The notes beneath the pieces are model-generated. The model was not told the DNA's origin, made no database searches, and saw nothing but the letters and a program-made list of their open reading frames with translations. A DNA stretch of 64,000 nucleotides, taken from assembly GCA_038526915.1 (NCBI GenBank), contig JBCBGF010000007.1, forward strand, positions 62,001 to 126,000, given 5' to 3'. The position numbers were made by a program, and so were the translations under genes. This DNA comes from JBCBGF01 sp038526915 (GTDB taxonomy: Bacteria > Pseudomonadota > Alphaproteobacteria > Rhodobacterales > Rhodobacteraceae). This document shows, one piece after another, positions 18,444-26,389 of the stretch (positions are counted from its first letter, which is position 1; each line of letters starts with the position of its first letter).

Positions 18444-19637
18444 ATGGCCTGGAAAACTCTCGACGAGATCGATGTAAGCGGCAAGACCGTCCTCACGCGC
18501 GTGGACATCAATGTGCCGATGGAAGACGGGCGGGTCACCGACACCACCCGGATCGAACGCATCCGCCCCACCGTTCTCGACATCCTGTCAAAGGGCGGAC
18601 GGCCCGTCCTTCTGGCGCATTTCGGACGCCCCAAAGGCAAGGTCGTGCCCGAGATGTCGCTGGCCCATATCCGCGGCACCGTTGAAGAGGTTCTCGGCGC
18701 ACCCGTGGCCTTTGCCGAGGATTGCATCGGCCTACCCGCCAAGAAAGCCGTGGCCGACATGGGCGAAGGTGACGTCTTACTCCTTGAAAACACAAGATTT
18801 CATGCCAGCGAGACCACCAACGACCCGGCTTTCGCCGCCTCCATCGCCGCGCTTGGCGATGTCTATGTGAATGACGCATTTTCTGCCGCGCACCGCGCCC
18901 ACGCCTCCACCGAAGGGATCGCGCGCCTCCTGCCCGCCGCCGCTGGCCGGTTGATGGAGGCCGAGCTTCGCGCCCTGGAAGCCGCGCTTGGCACGCCCGA
19001 ACGCCCGGTCGTCGCCGTGGTCGGTGGGGCCAAGGTCTCCACCAAACTCGACCTCCTCGGCAACCTCGTGCGCAAGGTCGACGCGCTGGTGATCGGCGGC
19101 GGCATGGCCAACACCTTTATCGCGGCGAAGGGCATCGACGTCGGCAAATCGCTGGCCGAGCACGAGATGGCCGACACCGCCCGCGACATCCTCAAAAGCG
19201 CCGCCGAAGCCGCCTGCGACATCATCCTTCCCACCGACGTTGTCGTCGCACGTGAGTTTGCGGCGGGTGCGGCCTCGGAAACCGTGGCCGCCGACGCCTG
19301 CCCCCCCGACGCGATGATCCTCGACGCAGGCCCCGCCAGCGTCGCCCGGATCACCGCCGCCTTCGAGGGCGCCAAGACGCTCATCTGGAACGGCCCCCTC
19401 GGCGCGTTCGAGATCGAGCCGTTCGACGCCGCCACCAACGCCGCCGCCAAGGCAGCCGCCGCCCTGTCCGCCGCAGGCAAACTTACCTCTGTCGCGGGCG
19501 GGGGCGACACGGTTGCCGCTCTCAACAAGGCCGGCGCCGCAGACCGCTTCACCTACATCTCGACCGCCGGCGGGGCCTTCCTCGAATGGATGGAAGGCAA
19601 GGAATTGCCAGGCGTCGCCGCCCTCGATCAGGGCTGA
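18444..19637 (+). CDS. pgk: Phosphoglycerate kinase
   Basis: The product has 397 residues. Hallmarks: TVLTRVDINVPMEDGRVTD, 'RPVLLAHFGRPKGKVVPEMS', RFHASETTNDPAFA, AVVGGAKVSTKLDLL, 'IGGGMANTFIAAKGIDVGKS' and the C-terminal VAGGGDTVAAL. It transfers phosphate between 1,3-bisphosphoglycerate and ADP in glycolysis or gluconeogenesis. A GGAGGG site 5 bases before ATG 18444 supports the start. It is followed by class I aldolase, giving a small glycolytic unit. Confidence 0.98.
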   Translation: MAWKTLDEIDVSGKTVLTRVDINVPMEDGRVTDTTRIERIRPTVLDILSKGGRPVLLAHFGRPKGKVVPEMSLAHIRGTVEEVLGAPVAFAEDCIGLPAKKAVADMGEGDVLLLENTRFHASETTNDPAFAASIAALGDVYVNDAFSAAHRAHASTEGIARLLPAAAGRLMEAELRALEAALGTPERPVVAVVGGAKVSTKLDLLGNLVRKVDALVIGGGMANTFIAAKGIDVGKSLAEHEMADTARDILKSAAEAACDIILPTDVVVAREFAAGAASETVAADACPPDAMILDAGPASVARITAAFEGAKTLIWNGPLGAFEIEPFDAATNAAAKAAAALSAAGKLTSVAGGGDTVAALNKAGAADRFTYISTAGGAFLEWMEGKELPGVAALDQG

Positions 19638-19727
19638 CCGCCTCACCGTTAGCGCCACCAGAATTGCAACAGCCCCCGGGCTTGCCTAGACCACCCCAAA
19701 ACCCCGGGACATCAAGTGGAGAGACCC

Positions 19728-20621
19728 ATGACCAACGCCGCCATGACCGAACAGGCCCGCTCGGGCAAAGGCTTCATCGCCGCCCTCGACCAAAGCGGTG
19801 GTTCAACGCCCAAGGCGCTGAAGCTCTACGGCATCGAAGAAAGCGAATATACCTCGGATGCCGAAATGTTCGACCTCATCCACGCCATGCGTTCCCGCAT
19901 CGCACAGGCCCCTGTCTTCACCGGCGACAAGGTTGTCGGCGCGATCCTGTTCGAGATGACCATGGACCGTGAGATCGGCGGCAAACCCTCGGCCCAATAC
20001 CTCTGGGAAGAGCGTGGCGTTGTCCCCTTCCTCAAGGTCGACAAGGGCCTCGCCGACACGACCGACGGCGTGAAACTGATGAAACCCATCGACGGGCTGG
20101 ACGCGCTGCTCGACCGCGCCGCCGCTGCCGGTGTCTTCGGCACCAAGATGCGCTCGGTCATCGACGCGGCCAACCCCACCGGCATCGCCGCCAACGTGGC
20201 CCAGCAGTTCGAGATCGGCAAACAGATCCTAAGCCACGGCCTGATCCCGATCCTGGAGCCTGAGGTGACGATCACCATCGCCGACAAGGCCGAGGCCGAA
20301 GACATCCTTCTGGCCGAGATCACCAAACACCTCGACGCCCTGCCCGACGGCACCGAGATCATGCTCAAGCTCTCGCTGCCCACCAAGGCGAACCAGTACA
20401 AATCTCTGGTCGACCACCCCAAGGTGATGCGGGTCGTCGCCTTGTCCGGTGGCTACTCCCGCGATGAAGCCAATGCGCTTCTCGCCCAAAACACCGGCGT
20501 CATCGCCAGCTTCAGCCGCGCGCTCACCGAAGGTCTGTCAGCCCAGCAAAGCGACGATGACTTCAACACCACGATCGCGGCCACGATCGACAGCATCTAC
20601 ACGGCCTCCGTCGCAGGCTAA
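19728..20621 (+). CDS. fda: Fructose-bisphosphate aldolase, class I
   Basis: The product has 297 residues. The N-terminus RSGKGFIAALDQSGGSTPKAL and the central GTKMRSVIDAANPTGI segment match the class I aldolases found in bacteria; the Schiff-base lysine is probably in EIMLKLSLPTKANQYK. It cleaves fructose-1,6-bisphosphate without a metal. ATG 19728 is preferred to GTG 19716 since the latter carries the Shine-Dalgarno GGAGAG within it. Confidence 0.94.
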   Translation: MTNAAMTEQARSGKGFIAALDQSGGSTPKALKLYGIEESEYTSDAEMFDLIHAMRSRIAQAPVFTGDKVVGAILFEMTMDREIGGKPSAQYLWEERGVVPFLKVDKGLADTTDGVKLMKPIDGLDALLDRAAAAGVFGTKMRSVIDAANPTGIAANVAQQFEIGKQILSHGLIPILEPEVTITIADKAEAEDILLAEITKHLDALPDGTEIMLKLSLPTKANQYKSLVDHPKVMRVVALSGGYSRDEANALLAQNTGVIASFSRALTEGLSAQQSDDDFNTTIAATIDSIYTASVAG

Positions 20622-20631
20622 GTCAAACGGC

Positions 20632-20657
20632 GGGAACCGGCCCCCGCACCGGTTCCC
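20632..20657 (+). terminator. Rho-independent-like terminator of the aldolase gene
   Basis: GGGAACCGG (20632-20640) pairs with CCGGTTCCC (20649-20657) around an 8-base loop, 11 bases after the aldolase stop. A weak T stretch (GATTTC) follows. Confidence 0.6.
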
Positions 20658-20743
20658 CCGATTTCAGGGATTCCCAAGCCCGAATCGTTGTGCCATGATT
20701 CGCCGCGCAGCCATCCGTTACGAGATGGCGAATGAGGCAGAGC

Positions 20744-21046
20744 ATGACCAACCCCCGCACCCGGCCCGCCCTTGGCGCCGTCGTCTATCTTCTTCTGATG
20801 TGCCTGGCGGCCATGTATTTCACCTTCGCCAGCGTGCAGGGGGATTACGGCCTCTTCCGCCGCGTCCAGATCGAGGCCGAGAAACAAGCGCTTGAGGCGG
20901 AACGCGCCACGCTTCTGGCCGAGGTGGCAGCACTTGAAAACAAGACCCGGCGCCTCTCTGACGACTTCCTCGATCTCGAACTGCTCGACCAACAGGCCCG
21001 CGATGTCCTGGGCCTCGCGCGCCCTGATGAGCTGATCCTGCGCTGA
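20744..21046 (+). CDS. FtsB/DivIC-like septum formation protein
   Basis: The product has 100 residues. It has one transmembrane helix (about 10-28, 'ALGAVVYLLLMCLAAMYF'), a coiled coil (about 38-65, 'RVQIEAEKQALEAERATLL') and LLDQQARDVLGLARPDELIL at the end. This is the DivIC/FtsB layout: a bitopic inner-membrane protein of the divisome that pairs with FtsL. It lies upstream of pdhA, a conserved place in alphaproteobacteria. ATG 20744 sits behind GAGGCAGAG; an upstream in-frame start at 20732 would add four residues. Confidence 0.88.
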   Translation: MTNPRTRPALGAVVYLLLMCLAAMYFTFASVQGDYGLFRRVQIEAEKQALEAERATLLAEVAALENKTRRLSDDFLDLELLDQQARDVLGLARPDELILR

Positions 21047-21052
21047 CGCCCA

Positions 21053-21106
21053 CCCCTCTTTGGTCCGCAAATATCCTCGGGAGTCTGGGGGCAGACAGCC
21101 CCCAGG
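21053..21106 (+). repeat. Intergenic repeat copy B with stem-loop after ftsB-like gene
   Basis: It shares the ordered blocks CCCCTCTTTGGTC, AATATCC and GGG(A)GTCTGGGG with copy A at 13630. The hairpin arms are CTGGGGGC (21085-21092) and GCCCCCAG (21098-21105), with compensatory expansion of the stem relative to copy A. It probably ends the ftsB-like transcript. Confidence 0.6.
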
Positions 21107-21177
21107 TCCAGCTATGCATCCCACGCCGTACCGCTGCGGCAAGTTTACCGATGCACGCCCCGCGCCCTTCCTGTAAG

Positions 21178-21201
21178 AGATAGTTTAACGCTGAACTATC
21201 T
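21178..21201. promoter_or_regulatory. 24-bp dyad, candidate operator of the pdh operon
   Basis: AGATAGTT (21178-21185) and AACTATCT (21194-21201) are perfect inverted arms around 8 bases (TAACGCTG). The dyad ends 24 bases before the pdhA ATG and is followed by the GGGAGGGA ribosome site. AT-rich arms in a GC-rich background suggest a repressor site; the regulator is not identified. Confidence 0.5.
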
Positions 21202-21225
21202 TAGGACGAGGGAGGGATCGCCGGC

Positions 21226-22224
21226 ATGGCCGCACGAAGAACCACCACGAAAAAGCCGAACGTGTCGAAAGACGAACTCCTCCACTACTACCGCGAGATG
21301 CTGCTGATCCGCCGGTTCGAAGAGAAAGCGGGCCAGCTCTATGGCATGGGCCTGATCGGCGGCTTCTGCCACCTCTACATCGGACAGGAAGCGGTCGTCG
21401 TAGGCCTGGAAGCCGCAGCCGATGAGGGCGACAAGCGCGTCACCTCCTACCGAGATCACGGGCATATGCTGGCCTGCGGGATGGATCCCAAGGGGGTGAT
21501 GGCCGAGCTGACGGGCCGCGAGGGCGGCTATTCCAAGGGCAAGGGCGGCTCGATGCATATGTTCTCGAAAGAGAAGCATTTCTACGGCGGCCACGGCATC
21601 GTCGCAGCGCAGGTGCCGATCGGCGCAGGCCTCGCCTTCGCCGACCAGTACCTCGGCAATGACCGCGTCACGTTCACCTATTTCGGCGACGGCGCCGCCA
21701 ACCAGGGCCAGGTCTATGAGACCTACAACATGGCTGAGCTCTGGATGCTGCCGGTGATCTTCGTCATCGAAAACAACCAATACGCCATGGGCACCTCCAC
21801 CAAACGGTCCACCAAGTCGCCCAGCTACTGGGAACGCGGCGCCGCCTACGGCATCCCCGGGGAAGAAGTAGACGGCATGGATGTGCTGGCAGTGAAAGCC
21901 GCCGGTGAAAAGGCCGTCGCCCACTGCCGCGCCGGCAAGGGCCCCTATATCCTTGAGGTCAAAACCTACCGCTACCGCGGCCACTCCATGTCCGACCCCG
22001 CCAAGTACCGCACCCGCGAAGAGGTGCAGAAGATGCGCGAGGAGCGCGACGCCATCGAACATGTCCGCGACCTGCTCCTCACCGGCAAGCACGCCAGCGA
22101 GGATGACCTCAAGGCCATCGACAAAGAGATCAAGGAGATCGTGAACGAGGCCGCCGAGTTCTCCAAAGAAAGCCCGGAACCCGATATCTCCGAGCTCTAC
22201 ACCGACATCTACGCAGACGCCTGA
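21226..22224 (+). CDS. pdhA: Pyruvate dehydrogenase E1 component, alpha subunit
   Basis: The product has 332 residues. It has the thiamine-diphosphate-binding 'VTFTYFGDGAANQGQVYETYN' (GDG-x-N motif), RYRGHSMSDPAKYR with the phosphorylation-loop-type segment, and GRDGGYSKGKGGSMHMF-like sequence near the substrate site. With PdhB it decarboxylates pyruvate and acetylates the E2 lipoyl group, feeding acetyl-CoA to the TCA cycle and the fab genes in this window. A strong GGGAGGG site precedes the ATG. Confidence 0.97.
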   Translation: MAARRTTTKKPNVSKDELLHYYREMLLIRRFEEKAGQLYGMGLIGGFCHLYIGQEAVVVGLEAAADEGDKRVTSYRDHGHMLACGMDPKGVMAELTGREGGYSKGKGGSMHMFSKEKHFYGGHGIVAAQVPIGAGLAFADQYLGNDRVTFTYFGDGAANQGQVYETYNMAELWMLPVIFVIENNQYAMGTSTKRSTKSPSYWERGAAYGIPGEEVDGMDVLAVKAAGEKAVAHCRAGKGPYILEVKTYRYRGHSMSDPAKYRTREEVQKMREERDAIEHVRDLLLTGKHASEDDLKAIDKEIKEIVNEAAEFSKESPEPDISELYTDIYADA

Positions 22225-22238
22225 GGGGAGCGAGAGAG

Positions 22239-22475
22239 ATGGCAACCGAAGTACTCATGCCCGCCCTGTCGCCCACGATGGAGGAAGGCACGCTTGCAAA
22301 ATGGCTGGTGAAAGAGGGGGATACCGTCTCCTCCGGCGACATCATGGCCGAGATCGAAACCGACAAGGCCACGATGGAGTTCGAGGCCGTCGATGAAGGG
22401 ATCGTCGGCAAGATCCTGATCGCGGAAGGCACCGAGGCGGTGAAGGTCAACACGCCCATCGCCGTGTTGGTGGAA
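22239..22475 (+). repeat. Direct repeat copy 1: lipoyl-domain coding segment (pdhB)
   Basis: This segment and 23868-24104 encode lipoyl domains that differ at few residues, and they share long exact nucleotide runs (about 40 bases around the ETDKATMEFEAVDE codons). Synonymous sites are also conserved, which is more than protein selection needs. Confidence 0.8.
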
Positions 22476-23603
22476 GAAGGCGAGGACGCAAGCGCCGTCA
22501 GCGCGGCCCCCGCGACCGAGGCCGCACCCGCCGCCGATCCAGCCCCAGCCGCCGCCGCAGCACCTGCCGCCCCTGTCGCCTCGGTCGAAGTGGCCGAGCC
22601 CGACATCCCCGCCGGGACAGAGATGGTCGACACCACAGTCCGCGAGGCACTCCGCGACGCCATGGCCGAGGAAATGCGCCGGGATGAAACGGTGTTCCTG
22701 ATGGGCGAAGAGGTTGCCGAATACCAAGGCGCTTACAAGGTCAGCCAGGGCCTGCTGGACGAATTCGGCGCCCGCCGCGTGATCGACACGCCCATTACCG
22801 AACACGGGTTTGCCGGCATCGGGGTCGGCGCGGCCTTCGGCGGCCTGCGCCCCATCGTCGAGTTCATGACCTTCAACTTCGCCATGCAGGCGATCGACCA
22901 GATCATCAACTCTGCCGCCAAGACGCTCTACATGTCCGGCGGCCAGATGGGCGCCCCTATGGTGTTTCGTGGCCCCAATGGTGCGGCGGCCCGAGTGGGT
23001 GCCCAGCACAGCCAGGATTACGCCGCCTGGTACATGCAGATCCCGGGCCTCAAAGTCGTCATGCCCTACTCGGCCTCTGACGCCAAAGGCCTGATGAAAA
23101 CCGCGATCCGCGACCCCAACCCGGTGATCTTCCTCGAAAACGAAATCCTCTATGGCCGCTCGTTCGAGGTGCCCAAACTCGACGACTACACCGTCCCCTT
23201 CGGCAAGGCCCGGATCTGGCGCGAAGGCAGCGATGTTACCATCGTCAGCTTCGGAATCGGCATGCAATACGCCCTGCAAGCCGCCGATGAACTGGCCGGT
23301 GAAGGGATCTCAGCCGAGGTGATCGACCTGCGCACGCTCCGCCCGATGGACACCGCCACCGTGATCCGATCGATCCAAAAAACCAACCGCTGCGTGACGG
23401 TCGAGGAAGGCTTCCCGCAAGGCTGTGTCGGCAACTACGTCAGCTCGGTTATCATGCAGGAAGCGTTCGACTACCTCGACGCCCCGGTGATCAACTGTGC
23501 AGGGAAAGACGTACCCATGCCCTACGCCGCCAACCTCGAAAAGCTCGCGCTGGTAACCACAGCCGAAGTCATCGAGGCCGTCAAAGCCGTGACTTACCGC
23601 TGA
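22239..23603 (+). CDS. pdhB: Pyruvate dehydrogenase E1 component, beta subunit, with N-terminal lipoyl domain
   Basis: The product has 454 residues. Residues 1-80 are a lipoyl domain with the modified lysine in ETDKATMEF. An Ala/Pro-rich linker (about 88-122, 'AAPAAAAAPAAPVASVEVA'-like) leads to the E1-beta body, with 'EEVAEYQGAYKVSQGLLDEFG', RVIDTPITEHGFAGIGVGAA and 'VEEGFPQGCVGNYV'. A lipoyl domain on E1-beta is typical of alphaproteobacterial PDH. Its lipoyl-coding DNA is nearly the same as that of pdhC. It lies 14 bases after pdhA. Confidence 0.97.
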   Translation: MATEVLMPALSPTMEEGTLAKWLVKEGDTVSSGDIMAEIETDKATMEFEAVDEGIVGKILIAEGTEAVKVNTPIAVLVEEGEDASAVSAAPATEAAPAADPAPAAAAAPAAPVASVEVAEPDIPAGTEMVDTTVREALRDAMAEEMRRDETVFLMGEEVAEYQGAYKVSQGLLDEFGARRVIDTPITEHGFAGIGVGAAFGGLRPIVEFMTFNFAMQAIDQIINSAAKTLYMSGGQMGAPMVFRGPNGAAARVGAQHSQDYAAWYMQIPGLKVVMPYSASDAKGLMKTAIRDPNPVIFLENEILYGRSFEVPKLDDYTVPFGKARIWREGSDVTIVSFGIGMQYALQAADELAGEGISAEVIDLRTLRPMDTATVIRSIQKTNRCVTVEEGFPQGCVGNYVSSVIMQEAFDYLDAPVINCAGKDVPMPYAANLEKLALVTTAEVIEAVKAVTYR

Positions 23604-23604
23604 G

Positions 23605-23865
23605 ATGGAGGTGCTCGGCCGGGATAGCGCGCGCGAGGCCTACCGGGTCGCCATCGGCGACGCCGGGGCCCGCATCGTCGGGCTGATCCCCGACGCCGTG
23701 ATCTCGACCAGCATGAACCTCACCGGCGGGCGCGGCCACCAAACCGCCTACGATTGGCTCGCCCGCCACCAAGACCAGATCGAAACGACACTCCAAACCC
23801 TCGCCAGTGGAACCGGCCGCATCCGCGCCCCGTTCGACCGCGTGGTTCTGGAAAAGGACGCCTAA
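23605..23865 (+). CDS. Small conserved-context protein of unknown function in the pdh operon
   Basis: The product has 86 residues and no membrane segment. I do not recognise it. It shows a mixed alpha/beta composition ('AREAYRVAIGDAGARIVGLI', then HQTAYDWLARHQDQIETTLQTLASG) and an acidic-basic C-terminus. It starts one base after the pdhB stop and ends two bases before pdhC, so it is surely translated with them. A role in PDH assembly or regulation is only a guess from context. Confidence 0.75.
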   Translation: MEVLGRDSAREAYRVAIGDAGARIVGLIPDAVISTSMNLTGGRGHQTAYDWLARHQDQIETTLQTLASGTGRIRAPFDRVVLEKDA

Positions 23866-23867
23866 GC

Positions 23868-24104
23868 ATGCCCACCGAAGTACTGATGCCCGCCCTGAGC
23901 CCCACCATGGAAGAAGGCACCCTGGCCAAATGGCTGGTGAAAGAAGGGGATACGGTCTCCTCCGGCGATCTCTTGGCCGAGATCGAGACCGACAAGGCCA
24001 CGATGGAGTTCGAGGCCGTCGATGAAGGCACCGTGGGCAAGATCCTGGTGAGCGAAGGAACCGAGGCGGTGAAGGTGAACACCCCCATCGCCGTGCTGCT
24101 CGAT
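23868..24104 (+). repeat. Direct repeat copy 2: lipoyl-domain coding segment (pdhC)
   Basis: This is the partner of 22239-22475. The shared residue run EVLMPALSPTMEEGTLAKWL begins both copies. Confidence 0.8.
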
Positions 24105-25166
24105 GATGGCGAAAGCGCGGATGACATTGGCGCGTCCGCCGCGCCTGCTACGGCACCCGCCGCCGAAGCTCCCGTCTCCGAAGAAGCGGCCCCTGCGGCG
24201 GCTCCCGCTGCAGCGCCCGCTCCGGCAGCCCCGGCAACCGCCTCCGGCGACCGCATCTTCGCCTCGCCGCTCGCCCGCCGTATCGCCAAGGACAAGGGCC
24301 TCGACCTGTCCCAGATCAAAGGCTCCGGGCCCAAAGGCCGCATCGTCAAAGCTGACGTTGAAAACGCCACAGCCCAACCCGCAGCAGCAGCCCCCGCGCC
24401 CGCCGCAGCACCCGCAGGCGCGGCAGCACCCGCCGGCCCCGATGCCAGCGCCATTGCCAAAATGTACGAAGGCCGCGAGTACGAGGAGCTTCCCCTCGAC
24501 GGCATGCGCAAAACCATCGCCGCCCGCCTCACCGAGGCCAAACAGACGATCCCGCACTTCTACCTGCGCCGCGACATCCAGCTGGACGCGCTCTTGAAAT
24601 TCCGCAGCCAACTCAACAAACAGCTTGAGGGCCGCGGTGTGAAGCTGTCGGTCAACGACTTCATCATCAAGGCCTGCGCCCTGGGTCTGCAACAGGTTCC
24701 CGCCGCCAATGCCGTCTGGGCGGGCGACCGGGTGTTGCAGCTAAAGCCCTCCGACGTCGCCGTAGCCGTCGCCATCGAAGGCGGCCTGTTCACCCCGGTC
24801 CTCAAAGACGCCGAGATGAAGTCGCTCTCCGCGCTGTCGGCGGAAATGAAAGACCTCGCCACCCGCGCCCGCGATCGCAAACTTGCCCCCCACGAATACC
24901 AGGGCGGCAGCTTCGCGATCTCAAACCTCGGCATGTTCGGCATCGACAACTTCGACGCCGTCATCAACCCGCCCCACGGCGCGATCCTGGCGGTCGGCGC
25001 AGGTGTCAAGAAACCAGTTGTGGGAGAAGATGGGGAACTGGCCGTGGCCACGGTGATGAGCGTCACCCTCTCCGTCGACCACCGGGTGATTGACGGCGCG
25101 CTTGGGGCCGAGTTGCTAACCGCGATCAAGGACGGGTTGGAAAACCCGGTTGCGATGCTGGCTTAA
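23868..25166 (+). CDS. pdhC: Dihydrolipoamide acetyltransferase (E2) of pyruvate dehydrogenase
   Basis: The product has 432 residues. Residues 1-80 are a lipoyl domain (ETDKATMEF lysine), followed by an Ala/Pro linker, a peripheral subunit-binding domain ('FASPLARRIAKDKGLDLSQI', about 127-160), a second Ala/Pro linker and the catalytic domain, ending with 'LSVDHRVIDGALGAELL', which holds the His-Asp active-site motif DHRVIDG. It forms the core of the PDH complex. ATG 23868 is chosen because it gives MPTEVLMPALSPTMEEG; upstream in-frame codons overlap the previous gene. No E3 gene follows in the window. Confidence 0.97.
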   Translation: MPTEVLMPALSPTMEEGTLAKWLVKEGDTVSSGDLLAEIETDKATMEFEAVDEGTVGKILVSEGTEAVKVNTPIAVLLDDGESADDIGASAAPATAPAAEAPVSEEAAPAAAPAAAPAPAAPATASGDRIFASPLARRIAKDKGLDLSQIKGSGPKGRIVKADVENATAQPAAAAPAPAAAPAGAAAPAGPDASAIAKMYEGREYEELPLDGMRKTIAARLTEAKQTIPHFYLRRDIQLDALLKFRSQLNKQLEGRGVKLSVNDFIIKACALGLQQVPAANAVWAGDRVLQLKPSDVAVAVAIEGGLFTPVLKDAEMKSLSALSAEMKDLATRARDRKLAPHEYQGGSFAISNLGMFGIDNFDAVINPPHGAILAVGAGVKKPVVGEDGELAVATVMSVTLSVDHRVIDGALGAELLTAIKDGLENPVAMLA

Positions 25167-25176
25167 ACGCAAAAAA

Positions 25177-25200
25177 GGCGCGCAGGCTCCCCCGCGCGCC
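25177..25200. terminator. Terminator between convergent pdhC and cysK
   Basis: GGCGCGC (25177-25183) pairs with GCGCGCC (25194-25200). Read on the minus strand the stem is followed by six T, a classic intrinsic terminator for cysK. On the plus strand the tail is weak, though an A run precedes the stem. Confidence 0.75.
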
Positions 25201-25207
25201 AATCAAT

Positions 25208-26281
25208 TCACTCCGCCGCCATCTGCGCAGTCGGCGTGGACCGTGAAATCGCCCACTCGTCCTCGGTCATGTCCTCTGGAATGCCCTCAAACAGCGGCGT
25301 TGACAAATACCGCTCACCGGTATCGGGCAGCATCACCAACATGACCGATCCATCCGGCGCCGTCTCTGCCAGCTTCATGGCGACCGCAAAGGTCGATCCC
25401 CCCGATACCCCCGTGAAGATCCCCTCTTCCGCCGCAAGCCGCTTTGACCAAGCGATCCCGTCCGCCCCGGCAATCGGGATCATCTCGTCATAATACGCAC
25501 CATCAATCGCTTCCTGCAGAACGTATGGGATAAAGTCCGGCGTCCACCCCTGGATCGGATGCGGTTCCCACTCCGGATGCCCCGAAGCGGGCGCATGCCC
25601 ATCCCGCTCCTGCGGAATACCCGAGGAGACGAGCGCCGCATTCGCCGGCTCGGTGCAAATGATCTTCACCTCCGGGCGTTCTTTGCGCAAAACCCGCGAC
25701 ACGCCCGACACCGTGCCCCCGGTGCCATAGCCGGTGATCCAATAGTCCAGCCGCTGCCCCTCGAAATCCGCCAGAATCTCGGGCCCCGTCGTGGCCTCAT
25801 GAATGTCGGCATTGTCCTTGGTCTCAAACTGGCTCGCCAGGAACCATCCATTGGCCGCCGCCAATTCCTGCGCTTTTTTGTACATGCCCATGGCCTTCTC
25901 GGCCCGCGGCGTCAGGACGACCTTCGCCCCCAAAAACCGCATCAACCGGCGCCGCTCAACCGAGAAACTGTCCGCCATCGTGACAACCAAAGGATAACCC
26001 TTGGCCGCACAGACCATCGCGAGGCCAATCCCCGTATTACCCGATGTCGCCTCGACAACCGTTTGCCCGGGCGTCAGCCGCCCTTCACGCTCGGCCGCCT
26101 CGATGATGTTCAGTGCGAGCCTGTCCTTCACCGACGCCGCCGGATTGAACGCCTCCGCCTTGACGTAGACGGTCACGTTTTTCGGCGCGATCCGGTTGAT
26201 CCGAATGCAGGGGGTGTCCCCCACCGTATCCAAAACGGAATCATAGAGCCGCCCTCGGCCCGATGTTGTGCGAATGCCCAT
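25208..26281 (-). CDS. Cysteine synthase (O-acetylserine sulfhydrylase A family)
   Basis: The product has 357 residues. It makes cysteine from O-acetylserine and sulfide using PLP: the PLP lysine is K52 in NPAASVKDRLALNII, the phosphate loop is EATSGNTGIGLAM, and 'ITGYGTGGTVSGVSRVL' follows. It is longer than typical CysK (about 310-325 residues), with an insertion around SGIPQERDGHAPASGHPEWEP. ATG 26281 has AAGGGGG five bases upstream; an upstream in-frame start is rejected. It is downstream of cysE on the same strand, so both steps from serine to cysteine are together. Confidence 0.93.
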   Translation of the reverse strand: MGIRTTSGRGRLYDSVLDTVGDTPCIRINRIAPKNVTVYVKAEAFNPAASVKDRLALNIIEAAEREGRLTPGQTVVEATSGNTGIGLAMVCAAKGYPLVVTMADSFSVERRRLMRFLGAKVVLTPRAEKAMGMYKKAQELAAANGWFLASQFETKDNADIHEATTGPEILADFEGQRLDYWITGYGTGGTVSGVSRVLRKERPEVKIICTEPANAALVSSGIPQERDGHAPASGHPEWEPHPIQGWTPDFIPYVLQEAIDGAYYDEMIPIAGADGIAWSKRLAAEEGIFTGVSGGSTFAVAMKLAETAPDGSVMLVMLPDTGERYLSTPLFEGIPEDMTEDEWAISRSTPTAQMAAE

Positions 26282-26389
26282 GGGATCCCCCTTGATGGCT
26301 ACAGAGACTCGCAACCTAAGGGGAAATCGCACCGCGCGCGAACGACAATTTTTGATGGACTGAAAAAGGACGCTTTATGCGGGTCGCCC

